Of a stretch of 64,000 nt of DNA, positions 52,288 through 60,968 are shown piece after piece; positions within the stretch are counted from its first letter, which is position 1; each line of letters opens with the position of its first letter. Source of the DNA: Alphaproteobacteria bacterium (GTDB taxonomy: Bacteria > Myxococcota_A > UBA796 > CAJQPC01); assembly GCA_020632795.1 (NCBI GenBank), contig JACKEV010000025.1, forward strand, positions 1-64,000, in the 5' to 3' direction. A model generated the notes under the pieces. That model searched no databases and was not told the origin of the DNA. It saw nothing but the letters and a program-made list of their open reading frames with translations. A program made the position numbers and the translations under genes.

Positions 52288-54477
52288 ATGAGCGTCCCCG
52301 ATCCCAGCGCCCGTCCCGAAGCCAACCTCCTGCAATACTGGCTGGTTCTCAAGAAGTACCGCAGGATGATCGCCCTGATCACCGCCAGCGTGGTGCTCGG
52401 CGTCGGCATCGGCACGAAGCTGATGACCCCCTACTACGCGGCCACCGCCACGCTGGAGATCGACCCCCGGGCCCCCAACCTGCTGGACGTGGACGAGGTC
52501 TTCGATCTCGTCGAGGTGCGCTTCTCGGACGAGCGGCGGTCCTACTACACGACCCAGTACCGCATCATCAAGTCCCGCACCGTCATCGGCGAGACCGTCC
52601 GCCGCCTCCAGGAGAACCACGGCGTCACCGAGTTCCTGGAGTCCGAGGACCCGGTCGAGGACTTCCTCAAGCTGCTGGAGCTGCAGCCCGAGGGCGACAC
52701 CGAGCTGGTCCACCTGACCATCGAGCACCCCGATCCGCCCACCGCGGTGCTCTACGCCCAGACCCTCGCCGAGTCCTACATGGACGAGAACATCAACCGG
52801 GCCCGGCGCCGCAGCGAGGACGCCCTCTCCGAGCTCAAGAAGCAGAAGGACCAGTACGCCGAGCTGCGCCGCGAGTCCGGCGAGGGCTCCATCATGAGCG
52901 ACGCGGAGCGCGAGAGCGCCCTCATCCTGGCCCAGCAGTACAACACGGTCGAGGAGACCATCCGCCGTGTCCAGGAGGACCTCGCCGAGGTCAACACCAA
53001 GCTGCCCGCCCTGGAGACCGAGTACGAGAACCTCCAGGTGCAGCTGACCTCCGGCGACTGGCTGGGCCTGGCCTCCAGCCTGGCCACCGACGACAACCAG
53101 GCCCTGCGCTCCAGCTACCAGCGCCTCCAGGAGCTGCGCCAGGAGAAGGTCGCCTCCAAGGGCCGCTACAAGGACGAGCACCCCAAGGTCCTGCGCCTCG
53201 ACGCCAAGCTGGAGGGCATGGAGGAGCTGCTCCGCACCCAGCTCCAGGAGTACATCGACGGCCGCTACGCCCGCATGCTGCTCCAGCGCGAGCGCGAGGC
53301 CGCCCTCAGCGTCCAACTCGAGGGTCTCACTACCCACCTCGAGCAGCTCGAGGACGCCAAGCTCCAGGCCGACCGCGAGGAGTCCGAGGCCGCCCGCCGC
53401 GAGGAGCTCTACCGCGAGCTGGGCCAGCGCCTCGCCGAGGCGCGGCTGTCCAACATCATCCGCCAGAACAACGTCGCCTGGGTCGACTACCCCATCGCCA
53501 CCAAGGACCCGGTGCGCCCCAAGCTGCTCCCCAACCTGGCCATCGCGATGGTGGTCGGGCTCATGGGCAGCGTCGGCATGGCCTTCCTGGTGGAGTACAT
53601 CCGCCCCGACGACGCCAAGGTCAACAACCCCGAGGACATCGAGCAGTACGTGGGCATCCCGCTCATCGGCGCGCTCGCCGTGCTCGACGAGCAGAGCTTC
53701 GCCGACGCCCCCGACAAGCTCTACGCCTTCGCCCGCCCCCGCTCCATGCTGGCCGAGCAGCTCCGGACCATCCGCACGAACATCCGGTTCCGCTTCCCCG
53801 ACAAGGACCTGAGCCGCCTGCTGATCACCAGCGCGGTCCCGCAGGAGGGCAAGTCCTTCATCTCGTCCAACCTCGCGGCGGTCATCGCGATGTCCGGCAG
53901 CCGGGTGCTGCTCATCGACGCCGACATGCGCCGGCCCCGCCAGCACGACATCTTCGCGGCGGCCAACACCGTCGGGCTGGCCGACGTGCTGTCCGGCGGC
54001 GTCCCCCTGGAGGAGGCCATCCACCACTCCAGCGTGCCCGGCCTGGACCTGCTGCCCGCCGGCAGTCGCCCCGACGACGTCGACAAGCTGCTCTCCGGCG
54101 ACCGCTTCGCCCAGCTCCTCGACAGCATCGGCGGCTACGACCTCGTGCTCATCGACTCCCCGCCGGTCACCCCGGTCGCTGACCCGCTCATCCTCAGCCA
54201 CCTCGTCGACGCGGTGGTGATGGTGGTCCGCTTCCGCAAGGCCCACAAGCGCGTTGTCCTGGAGAGCCGCCGCCGTCTGTCGGACGTGGGCGCGAACGTG
54301 CTGGGCGCCATCGGCAACCGCATCGACGAGCGCGCCGGCCCCTACGGCTACGGCTACGGCTACGGCTACGGGGATGGCTACGGCTACGGCTACGGCTACG
54401 GCTACGGCTACGGCTACGGCTACGGCTACTACGGCGACGACGAGGACGCTGACGAGCAGCGGCGCCGCACAGGGTAG
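52288..54477 (+). CDS. Wzz polysaccharide co-polymerase fused to a BY-type tyrosine autokinase
   Basis: A 729-residue inner-membrane protein. The Wzz N-domain starts YWLVLKKYRRMIALITASVV (first TM) and has a long periplasmic coiled coil (about 170-390). The second TM is about 410-430 (LLPNLAIAMVVGLMGSVGMA). The C-terminal bacterial tyrosine kinase has Walker A S515-AVPQEGKS, Walker A' VLLIDADMRRPR and Walker B VLIDSPPVTPVADP. A C-terminal tyrosine cluster (residues 686-716, 15 Tyr in Tyr-Gly repeats) is the expected autophosphorylation tail. It controls chain length and export of exopolysaccharide. Confidence 0.95.
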   Translation: MSVPDPSARPEANLLQYWLVLKKYRRMIALITASVVLGVGIGTKLMTPYYAATATLEIDPRAPNLLDVDEVFDLVEVRFSDERRSYYTTQYRIIKSRTVIGETVRRLQENHGVTEFLESEDPVEDFLKLLELQPEGDTELVHLTIEHPDPPTAVLYAQTLAESYMDENINRARRRSEDALSELKKQKDQYAELRRESGEGSIMSDAERESALILAQQYNTVEETIRRVQEDLAEVNTKLPALETEYENLQVQLTSGDWLGLASSLATDDNQALRSSYQRLQELRQEKVASKGRYKDEHPKVLRLDAKLEGMEELLRTQLQEYIDGRYARMLLQREREAALSVQLEGLTTHLEQLEDAKLQADREESEAARREELYRELGQRLAEARLSNIIRQNNVAWVDYPIATKDPVRPKLLPNLAIAMVVGLMGSVGMAFLVEYIRPDDAKVNNPEDIEQYVGIPLIGALAVLDEQSFADAPDKLYAFARPRSMLAEQLRTIRTNIRFRFPDKDLSRLLITSAVPQEGKSFISSNLAAVIAMSGSRVLLIDADMRRPRQHDIFAAANTVGLADVLSGGVPLEEAIHHSSVPGLDLLPAGSRPDDVDKLLSGDRFAQLLDSIGGYDLVLIDSPPVTPVADPLILSHLVDAVVMVVRFRKAHKRVVLESRRRLSDVGANVLGAIGNRIDERAGPYGYGYGYGYGDGYGYGYGYGYGYGYGYGYYGDDEDADEQRRRTG
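54343..54435 (+). repeat. TACGGC hexanucleotide repeat encoding a (Tyr-Gly)n tail
   Basis: Five TACGG(C/G) units, one GATGGC, then eight TACGGC units and TACTACGGC. The repeats are almost perfect at DNA level and encode 15 tyrosines near the kinase C-terminus. The unit length of 6 keeps the frame when copies are gained or lost. Confidence 0.9.
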
Positions 54478-54507
54478 CGGTCCTCTACGAGGCCGATGCC
54501 GTCGGCC

Positions 54508-56055
54508 TTACGGAAGGAACAGCGCCTGCGTGCGCTCCTGGATGAAGCGCGCCCCCTGGACCGAGAACACCGCCGTGACGGTCAGCTCGGACTGGGGGAT
54601 CGGCTCAGGCAGGGGATGGACCCGGTCGCCGGGCGTCTCGAACCGCGGCAGGGTGTCGGCGATGTCCAGGGGCGCGGCGCAGCCCAGGGGTGCGGTGAAG
54701 GCGCGCTCCTCCTTGCCCACCAGCACCATGTCCGGCCGCCAGGCGCGGTCGCAGCGGCCTGCAGCGGTGGGGTGGGAGAAGGTGATCTCCTCCACCAGGA
54801 GATCGAAGGGCCGCAGGTTCGTCGCGGTGCAGCCCAGCGCCTCATCGAGCGAACAGAATACGTCCACGGACGAGACTCGGCTCGGCGCGGGCGGTCCGGG
54901 TGGCGCGCGCAGGACCGCGACCCGCGGGGGCGGCGCCGCTTGCTGGTCCAGCGGACGGACCGGGGCCTCCAGCCACCGCAGGAAGCGGGGCTCGTCGTGC
55001 CGATACAGCCCGACGACGGCCAGGGCCCCGTCCTGGTCCCAGGCGAGGCTCAGGCCCTCGACCTCGCCGTCCTGGTAGCGCCACGCCGTGTAGAGCCCGT
55101 TGGCGCCCCAGGTGTAGCTCGTGCCGACGCGCCGCCCGTCGCTCCAGCTCACCAGGATCCGCTTGTCGTCCGTGCGGATCATGGGGCCGTGTCGGACGCC
55201 GTCCGGGCGTTCGCAGCCGACGATCTCCTGGCGTACGACCGGGGCCGCGCCCTCGGGGCAGTCCCCGGCCACCAACTCGAAGGGCGGCGGCGGGAGCAGC
55301 GGCGCGCAGGTCGGCAGGGGCTCTCGGGCCCTCCGTGTGGCCCTGCGGTAGCCTCTGGGGTCGCCCGACGTCCCCTCCCAGGCCACCAGCACGCCGTCCA
55401 CCCAGCGACCGTGGGCGATCTCGACCCCCTCGGTGTCCCAGTGATGCTCGTCGCCGTGGCGCTGGCCCTCCACCCACCAGCCCTCGGCGCGCAGCACCCC
55501 GACGCCGTCCCACCACCGGGCCACCCCGTGCCGCCGCCCGTCCGCCCAGCTCTGGAGGTAGATGTCGTCCCCCAGGATGGCCACCGCGTCCCCGTGGCGC
55601 ACGCCGTCGGCGTAGCGGGCGACGCCCCGGACCGCGCCGGTGTGGTCGTAGGTCCAGGCTGCGCCATGCAGCGCGCCCTCCCGGTAGTGTCGGGTGGCCA
55701 GAGGGGTCCAGGGGAGCGGCTCGGTCTCGGCCCAGGCCGGCCCGTCCGGGGTCTCCACGACCCGGTAGTGCTCCAGGAAGAGGGTCTCGGGGCCGTGCCG
55801 GGTGCCGTCGGGCCGGACGCAGCGGATGACCAGGGGACGCTCCTGGGGCATCTCGTCGAGGATGTCCGCGAGCTCCAGCACCTCGGGCCAGGGCATCGCG
55901 CCCTCGGGCTGCTGGGGGTCGCTCAGGGTCGCGCCCTCGGGGCAGGGCTGCGGCGCGGTCCACCAGGCCTCGGCGTGGGGCAGCGCCGGCGGGGCGGGCG
56001 GGCTGTCCGCGCGGGCCGCGCAGCCGGCCAGGAGCAGGCAGGGCCAGCGGCTCAT
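54508..56055 (-). CDS. MORN-repeat lipoprotein 2, embedded in the polysaccharide cluster
   Basis: A 515-residue lipoprotein starting at ATG 56055, which overlaps the stop of the preceding paralogue (ATGA). Leader MSRWPCLLLAGC; lipid Cys12 most likely. Residues about 100-330 hold MORN/YwqK-type units: RDGxxHG-like turns such as YREGALHGAAWTYDHTGAVR, YADGVRHGDAVAI and WVEGQRHGDEHHWDTEGVEI. A central linker (PLLPPPPFELVAGDCPEG) separates a second MORN group. The last 130 residues form a beta domain. It parallels its upstream neighbour throughout, so the two are tandem duplicates. Possible glycan or protein binding in the envelope is inferred. Confidence 0.75.
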   Translation of the reverse strand: MSRWPCLLLAGCAARADSPPAPPALPHAEAWWTAPQPCPEGATLSDPQQPEGAMPWPEVLELADILDEMPQERPLVIRCVRPDGTRHGPETLFLEHYRVVETPDGPAWAETEPLPWTPLATRHYREGALHGAAWTYDHTGAVRGVARYADGVRHGDAVAILGDDIYLQSWADGRRHGVARWWDGVGVLRAEGWWVEGQRHGDEHHWDTEGVEIAHGRWVDGVLVAWEGTSGDPRGYRRATRRAREPLPTCAPLLPPPPFELVAGDCPEGAAPVVRQEIVGCERPDGVRHGPMIRTDDKRILVSWSDGRRVGTSYTWGANGLYTAWRYQDGEVEGLSLAWDQDGALAVVGLYRHDEPRFLRWLEAPVRPLDQQAAPPPRVAVLRAPPGPPAPSRVSSVDVFCSLDEALGCTATNLRPFDLLVEEITFSHPTAAGRCDRAWRPDMVLVGKEERAFTAPLGCAAPLDIADTLPRFETPGDRVHPLPEPIPQSELTVTAVFSVQGARFIQERTQALFLP

Positions 56056-57662
56056 GGATCCGTCAGCGGGCCGAGGGTGAAGGGCACGGTGGCCTCCTCG
56101 GTGAACCGGGCTCCCTGCTCGGAGAAGGTGATGAACCAGGTCAACCTGGATCGCGGCACGGACGCGGACGGCGCCTGGTAGCGGCCCCCCATCCCCTGGA
56201 TGTCCTCCACCTGGGCCGCGTCGTCCTGGGGGACCGCCGCGGGGTCCGCGCAGGCGCGGGCCACGTCCACGGTGAACCGGGTGAGCGTCGCGCCGGCCAC
56301 CACGGCGTCGGGGCGCCACTCCCCCTCGCACACCCCCTCCCCCATCGGGTAGCGCAGGGCCATGCGCTCCACCAGGACGTCGTAGAGGCTGTAGTTTCGA
56401 AGCTCACATTCGAGCGTCGAGCGCTGGAGGGCGCAGCGCACCGAGAGCCCGGTGCGGGTGACCACCGCCGGCTGATCCGGCGGCGCCCGCAGCGCGGCGA
56501 CGCGACCTGGGGGCCCCTCCAGCCGCGTGATGGGGCGCGCGTCCGGCTCCAGGCGGAGCTGGACGATGGGCCGGCCCATCTCGTAGACCATGACCCCCCG
56601 CAGCTCACCGCTGGCGCGCCAGGCCAGGGTGGCGCCGTCGAGCACCCCGGCGGTGAAGCCCTGCTCCACCACGAGGCCCTGGGGGCCCCACCAGCGGCTC
56701 ACCCCGTCGCGCACGCCGTCGGCGTAGTGGTGGAGGGCACGCTTGGGGCCCTCCTCCAGGGCGGGGCCGTGGGCGGTCCCGTCCGCCCGCTGGCAGAGGC
56801 GCGTCGGTCCGCGCCGCGTCGGGGTGGTGCCCGCCGGGCAGTCCCCCGCGACCAGATCGAGCGGCGGAGGCGGGAGCAGCGGGGCGTGGGTGGGCACCGG
56901 GCGCAGGAGGGCGCGCCAGGCCAGGCCATAGGCGGTGGGGTCGACCGGCTCGCCGATCCAGCGGTCCAGCTCGCCCTCGACCCACTCCGCCCGGACCACC
57001 ACGCGGCCCTCGGTGTCCCAGCGGCGCTCGGGGCCGTCGCGCTGGTCGCCCGCCCACCGCCCCTCCGCGCGCAGCACGCCGTAGGGGTCCCACCAGCGGG
57101 CCGTGCCCTGGCGCGCGCCGTCGACCCACTCCTGGACGAAGGTGTTGTCCCAGCGTACCGACACCGCCTCGCCCTGGCGCACCCCATCGACGTAGGTGGC
57201 CTGCGCCACGGTGAAGCCGTACTCGTCGAACGCGAGGGAGGGGCCGTGCAGGACGCCGTCGCGCCAGGTGCGGGTGGCGCGGGGGGTCCAGCGCTCCGCG
57301 TCACGTTGCCCCCAGACGACGCCCGCGTCCGTGAGGATGTACCGATAGCGCTCGAAGAACTCGGTCTCCGGGCCAAGGGTCTGACCGTCGGCCCCCACGC
57401 AGCGCAGGGTGAGCGGGCCGCGCTCCGGCTCCACGCCCATCGACGCGGCCAGCTCCAGGAAGCCTTCCCAGGGCATCATCGCCTCGGGGCTGGCCGGCCC
57501 GCTCAGCAGAGCGCCCTCAGGGCAGGGCTCGGGCGCGGTCCACCACGCCTCGACGTCGGGCAGCGTCGGCGGGATCGGCGGGCTGTCCGCGCGCGCGGCG
57601 CAGCCGGCGAGCCCCACCAGGGCCGCCTCACGCCACCTCGACCTCAACCTCCACCGGCTCAT
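56052..57662 (-). CDS. MORN-repeat lipoprotein 1, overlapping the polymerase gene
   Basis: A 536-residue lipoprotein with a basic leader and lipobox LVGLAGC (Cys21). The order of parts is the same as in its paralogue: EAWWTAPEPCPEGALLSGP, MORN units (WRDGVLHGPSLAFDEYGFTV, YVDGVRQGEAVSV, WAGDQRDGPERRWDTEGRVV), a PLLPPPPLDLVAGDCPAG linker, further MORN units and a C-terminal beta domain. Its start lies 35 bp inside the 3' end of the polymerase gene, so translation is probably coupled to it. I know of no assigned role for such lipoproteins in polysaccharide assembly. Confidence 0.75.
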   Translation of the reverse strand: MSRWRLRSRWREAALVGLAGCAARADSPPIPPTLPDVEAWWTAPEPCPEGALLSGPASPEAMMPWEGFLELAASMGVEPERGPLTLRCVGADGQTLGPETEFFERYRYILTDAGVVWGQRDAERWTPRATRTWRDGVLHGPSLAFDEYGFTVAQATYVDGVRQGEAVSVRWDNTFVQEWVDGARQGTARWWDPYGVLRAEGRWAGDQRDGPERRWDTEGRVVVRAEWVEGELDRWIGEPVDPTAYGLAWRALLRPVPTHAPLLPPPPLDLVAGDCPAGTTPTRRGPTRLCQRADGTAHGPALEEGPKRALHHYADGVRDGVSRWWGPQGLVVEQGFTAGVLDGATLAWRASGELRGVMVYEMGRPIVQLRLEPDARPITRLEGPPGRVAALRAPPDQPAVVTRTGLSVRCALQRSTLECELRNYSLYDVLVERMALRYPMGEGVCEGEWRPDAVVAGATLTRFTVDVARACADPAAVPQDDAAQVEDIQGMGGRYQAPSASVPRSRLTWFITFSEQGARFTEEATVPFTLGPLTDP

Positions 57663-59100
57663 CCTCCGCCTCGGCCTCCCGCTCGATCTGCTCCTTCAGC
57701 TCCCGGTGCGACGAGAACAGGATACCAACGGACCCCCAGAACAGCCACGCCACCGTGATGCGGCTGATGAAGCTGTTGGACAGGAAGTTCGTGATGAACA
57801 CCGCCGCGCACAGGGCCACCAGGTAGCGCCCCAGGAACCCGTCGAAGGTGCGCTTTCCCCAGCGGTGCAGCTCCAGCCCCCGCCGGATCACGATGCCCTG
57901 CAGGTACAGGTAGCACGCCACCGCGATGGGCCCGAGCTGGAACAACAAGGTGAGATAGTCGTTGTGGGAGTCGAGGTTCTCCCGCTTCTTGGTGGACCGG
58001 TAGAGGTCGGCGTAGGCGTCGGTGACCTCGTAGTGGCCGCCCAGCCCGAGGCCCATGAGGATGTCCATCGGCGGGCGCTTGAGGAACTCGGCGATCGAGC
58101 TGGTCCAGATGCCGATGCGGCCGCTGCCCAGGGTGCGCTTGGAGCCGTCGTCCTCGGAGAACACCGCGATGATGTCGTAGAAGCGGTCCTGCAGCGAGGC
58201 GTTGGTCAGGAGCAGGCCCACCGCGGCCACCATCGCCCCCGCCAGCAGGCTCCACCGCCGCTCCAGCACCAGGAAGACGAGCAGGAACACCGCCAGCCCC
58301 ACCATCGCGGTGCGCACGAAGGTGTAGTAAAGGCAGATCAGCGACAGCGCGCCGCCCAGCAGGGCCAGCATCTTGTGGCGGCGGCGCGTGCTGGCCATGA
58401 ACCAGAAGAAGAACAGGGTGTTGATGACCAGCAGGAACAGCCCGTGGTTGTGCAGGTTCGCGTAGCCGCCGATCAGCCGGTAGTAGCCCTGCCGGAAGTG
58501 GGTGAAGCGCTGGCCGGTGGCCAGATGGTAGAGCGACACCGACAGCGTCACCGAGCTGGCCGCGGTGATCAGGATCATGAAGGCCCTGCGGCGACGGTGG
58601 GTGTCCATGAGCGTGGAGACCAGGAACATCAGCAGGAACGGGCTGACGTACTTCGCCATGATCTCGGCGGCGTCGCGGAGCTGGCCGCTTCGGACCACCG
58701 CCACCGCCATGGCCCCGAGGTAGAGGAGCAGCGGCACGAAGCCCGGCTGCCGCTCCACCCGGCGCAGCTCCAGGTAGAAGAGCACCGCAGCGAGCGCGGC
58801 CACGCCGCCGCCGAAGGCCTCCAGCAGGTTCAGCCCGCCCACCGTGGCGGGCACCCACCAGAACATGTCGATGACCACCCGGATGAAGAAGATGGCCAGC
58901 AGCGCGGTCTTGGGCTTGGCGAAGAAGTAGATGCCCGCGATGATCGCGACCAGCCCGCCCAGCACGACCTTGGCGTCCAGCGCCAGCACCAGGCCGATCA
59001 GCACCAGGGTCATCGACGCCCCGGCGATGACCTCGAACGTACGCAGGCTGCCCTCGGAGGGCACCAGGAGGCGCTGCAGGTGCTGGCGGATGGCTTCCAC
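57628..59100 (-). CDS. O-antigen ligase/polymerase (Wzy-like) membrane protein
   Basis: A 490-residue integral membrane protein with about 12 hydrophobic segments (for example IIAGIYFFAKPKTALLAIFF and LVINTLFFFWFMAS). The characteristic periplasmic loop includes LGSGRIGIWTSSIAEFLKRP, MGLGLGGHYEVTD and LDSHNDYLTLLFQLGPIAVA, matching the O-antigen ligase/polymerase family (conserved Arg, His and Asn). The C-terminus is a highly acidic tail (EREAEAEDEPVEVEVEVA). It would polymerise lipid-linked repeat units in the periplasm. The gene heads a minus-strand operon with the two MORN lipoproteins. A TTATAC -10-like box lies about 30 bp upstream of the start. Confidence 0.85.
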   Translation of the reverse strand: MEAIRQHLQRLLVPSEGSLRTFEVIAGASMTLVLIGLVLALDAKVVLGGLVAIIAGIYFFAKPKTALLAIFFIRVVIDMFWWVPATVGGLNLLEAFGGGVAALAAVLFYLELRRVERQPGFVPLLLYLGAMAVAVVRSGQLRDAAEIMAKYVSPFLLMFLVSTLMDTHRRRRAFMILITAASSVTLSVSLYHLATGQRFTHFRQGYYRLIGGYANLHNHGLFLLVINTLFFFWFMASTRRRHKMLALLGGALSLICLYYTFVRTAMVGLAVFLLVFLVLERRWSLLAGAMVAAVGLLLTNASLQDRFYDIIAVFSEDDGSKRTLGSGRIGIWTSSIAEFLKRPPMDILMGLGLGGHYEVTDAYADLYRSTKKRENLDSHNDYLTLLFQLGPIAVACYLYLQGIVIRRGLELHRWGKRTFDGFLGRYLVALCAAVFITNFLSNSFISRITVAWLFWGSVGILFSSHRELKEQIEREAEAEDEPVEVEVEVA

Positions 59101-59214
59101 GATCGTCGGCTCCTGTATAAGACGCCCGGGGCGTGCCTGTGGATCACGCCGTTGATCCGATCGCCACGCTCAGGTGTCCTGGGATATGAACCGGTCTCGC
59201 ACCCCGGAGCGCCC

Positions 59215-60048
59215 GTGCTGCGTCACGTCATCCTCATGCTGCTGACCTTCGCGGTCGCGCTCACCAGCGCGGCGGCCGCGCAGGAGAACGACCGCAAGGC
59301 CACCACCCGCCCCCCCCAGCCCGCCGTCTCCGCCCACTACCGGGTGGGCGAAGGGGACGTCCTGCACGTCGAGATCTACGGCGAGGAGGACATGAGCGGC
59401 ACCTACGCCGTCGGCCCCGGCGGGGTGCTCAACTACCCGATGCTCGAGAACTTCGTGGTCACCAACGACACCGTCGACCGCATCTCCGAGCGCATGGCCG
59501 ACGCCCTGGAGGTCAACCTGCTGGAGGACCCGCGGGTCACCGTGCGGGTGGAGCAGTGCCTCAGCCAGCGGGTCTACGTGCTGGGCTCGGTGAACACCCC
59601 CGGCGAGTTCTACCTCTGCGGGCCCACCACCCTGCTCGACGTGCTCGCCCGCGCTGGCGGGGTCACCGACGAGAACGTGACCCGGGTCATCGTGCGCCGC
59701 GACGCCCAGCCCGAGCGCGAGATCAACTACGACGCCCTCATCAACCAGGGCCTCGACAACGTCGAGCTGAGCGCCGAGGACCGCATCTACGTCCCCGAGG
59801 GCGTGGTGGTCTACGTCACCGGCCAGGTCCAGCAGCCCGGCGCGGTGCCCTTCCGCAAGGGCATGACCATCACCCAGGCGGTCACCCAGGCCGGCGGGCT
59901 CACCGAGATCGCGCGCACCCGGAAGGTCCACGTCCTGCGGGGCGGGCAGCGCATCGACGTCCGCCTCAAGCGCATCTTCGCCGGCCGCGAGCCCGACTTC
60001 GAGCTGCAGCCCGACGACCAGGTGAACATCACCGAGGGCTGGATCTGA
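59215..60048 (+). CDS. Wza-like polysaccharide export protein (poly_export/SLBB)
   Basis: A 277-residue periplasmic or outer-membrane protein from GTG 59215 (GGAG upstream; ATG 59236 is an alternative). The signal peptide is cut near SAAAA-QEN. The poly_export domain is YRVGEGDVLHVEIYGEEDMS, with LLEDPRVTVRVEQCLSQRVY. Two SLBB domains follow (VYVLGSVNTPGEFYLCGPTT and VYVTGQVQQPGAVPFRKGMT). The C-terminal amphipathic Wza helix is not apparent, and no lipobox is present. It overlaps the sulfotransferase gene (TGATG). Confidence 0.9.
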   Translation: MLRHVILMLLTFAVALTSAAAAQENDRKATTRPPQPAVSAHYRVGEGDVLHVEIYGEEDMSGTYAVGPGGVLNYPMLENFVVTNDTVDRISERMADALEVNLLEDPRVTVRVEQCLSQRVYVLGSVNTPGEFYLCGPTTLLDVLARAGGVTDENVTRVIVRRDAQPEREINYDALINQGLDNVELSAEDRIYVPEGVVVYVTGQVQQPGAVPFRKGMTITQAVTQAGGLTEIARTRKVHVLRGGQRIDVRLKRIFAGREPDFELQPDDQVNITEGWI

Positions 60049-60968
60049 TGCGGCGCCCCGACACCTTCCTGGTGGGCCACCCCCGCAGCGGCAGCGGGCA
60101 GCTCAACGGCTACCTGGCCAAGCACCCCCAGGTCTTCATGGCCAAGAAGGAGCTGCACTACTTCGGCTCGGACCTGGGCTACCACATCCCCCCGCGATCC
60201 CTGGAGAACTACCTCTCCTTCTTCGAGGACGCCGGGGACGCGCGGCGGGTGGGCGAGGCCTCGACCTGGTACCTCTTCTCCGAGCGCGCCGCCGCCGAGA
60301 TCCACGACTTCAACCCCGACGCCCGGGTGCTCCTGCTGCTGCGCAACCCGGTCAGCATGCTGCACAGCCTGCACAGCCACATGGTCTTCCGAGGGGAGGA
60401 GCCCATCGAGGACTTCGGCGAGGCCCTCGCCGCGGTGCCCGAGCGGCGGGCCGGCCAGCGCATCCCCGACTGGACCAGCCCGCGCCGGGCGCTGAACTAC
60501 CTGGACATCGTGCAGTACGCCCCCCAGGTGCAGCGCTACCTCGACACCTTCGGCCCCGAGCAGGTCTGCGTGGTCCTCAACGACGACTTCCGCGTCGACG
60601 CCCGCGCGGTGTTCCGCCGGGTGTGTGACTTCCTGGACATCGACCGGGACTTCGAGGGCTTCGAGGACATCTTCGCCCCCGACCAGCGCGCCCGGAACGC
60701 CAACCGCACGGTCTACAGCCACACCCTCCAGCGCTACCTCATCCGGCGGCACCGCCAGGCCGTGCTGGAGGGGGTGCGGCCCTCGCCGGTGCCCGGCCAC
60801 CGCCTGGCGCTCCGGGCCCTGCGACGCCTCAACATCAAGTACGTGGACCGGTCGCCGATGGACCCGAAGGTGCGCGCGCAGCTCGTCGAGGCGGTCCGCC
60901 CGGACGTCGAGGCCATCGGCGCGCTGCTGGACCGGGACCTGAGCGCTTGGCTGACACCCCGAGCGTAG
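60048..60968 (+). CDS. PAPS-dependent sulfotransferase domain protein
   Basis: A 306-residue cytosolic enzyme. The 5'-phosphosulfate loop reads FLVGHPRSGSGQLNGYLAKH, the region KKELHYFGSD follows, and the 3'-phosphate motif is ARVLLLLRNPVSMLHSLHSH. These match the bacterial heparan-sulfotransferase-like family. Its location between the exporter and flippase genes suggests sulfation of the cluster's polysaccharide unit (inference). The start overlaps the exporter stop by one base, so translation is coupled. Confidence 0.85.
   Translation: MRRPDTFLVGHPRSGSGQLNGYLAKHPQVFMAKKELHYFGSDLGYHIPPRSLENYLSFFEDAGDARRVGEASTWYLFSERAAAEIHDFNPDARVLLLLRNPVSMLHSLHSHMVFRGEEPIEDFGEALAAVPERRAGQRIPDWTSPRRALNYLDIVQYAPQVQRYLDTFGPEQVCVVLNDDFRVDARAVFRRVCDFLDIDRDFEGFEDIFAPDQRARNANRTVYSHTLQRYLIRRHRQAVLEGVRPSPVPGHRLALRALRRLNIKYVDRSPMDPKVRAQLVEAVRPDVEAIGALLDRDLSAWLTPRA

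Noticed and set aside
54343..54435. Possible CRISPR-like array from short repeats
   Set aside because: The repeats are 6 bp, contiguous, without spacers, and encode Tyr-Gly in frame.
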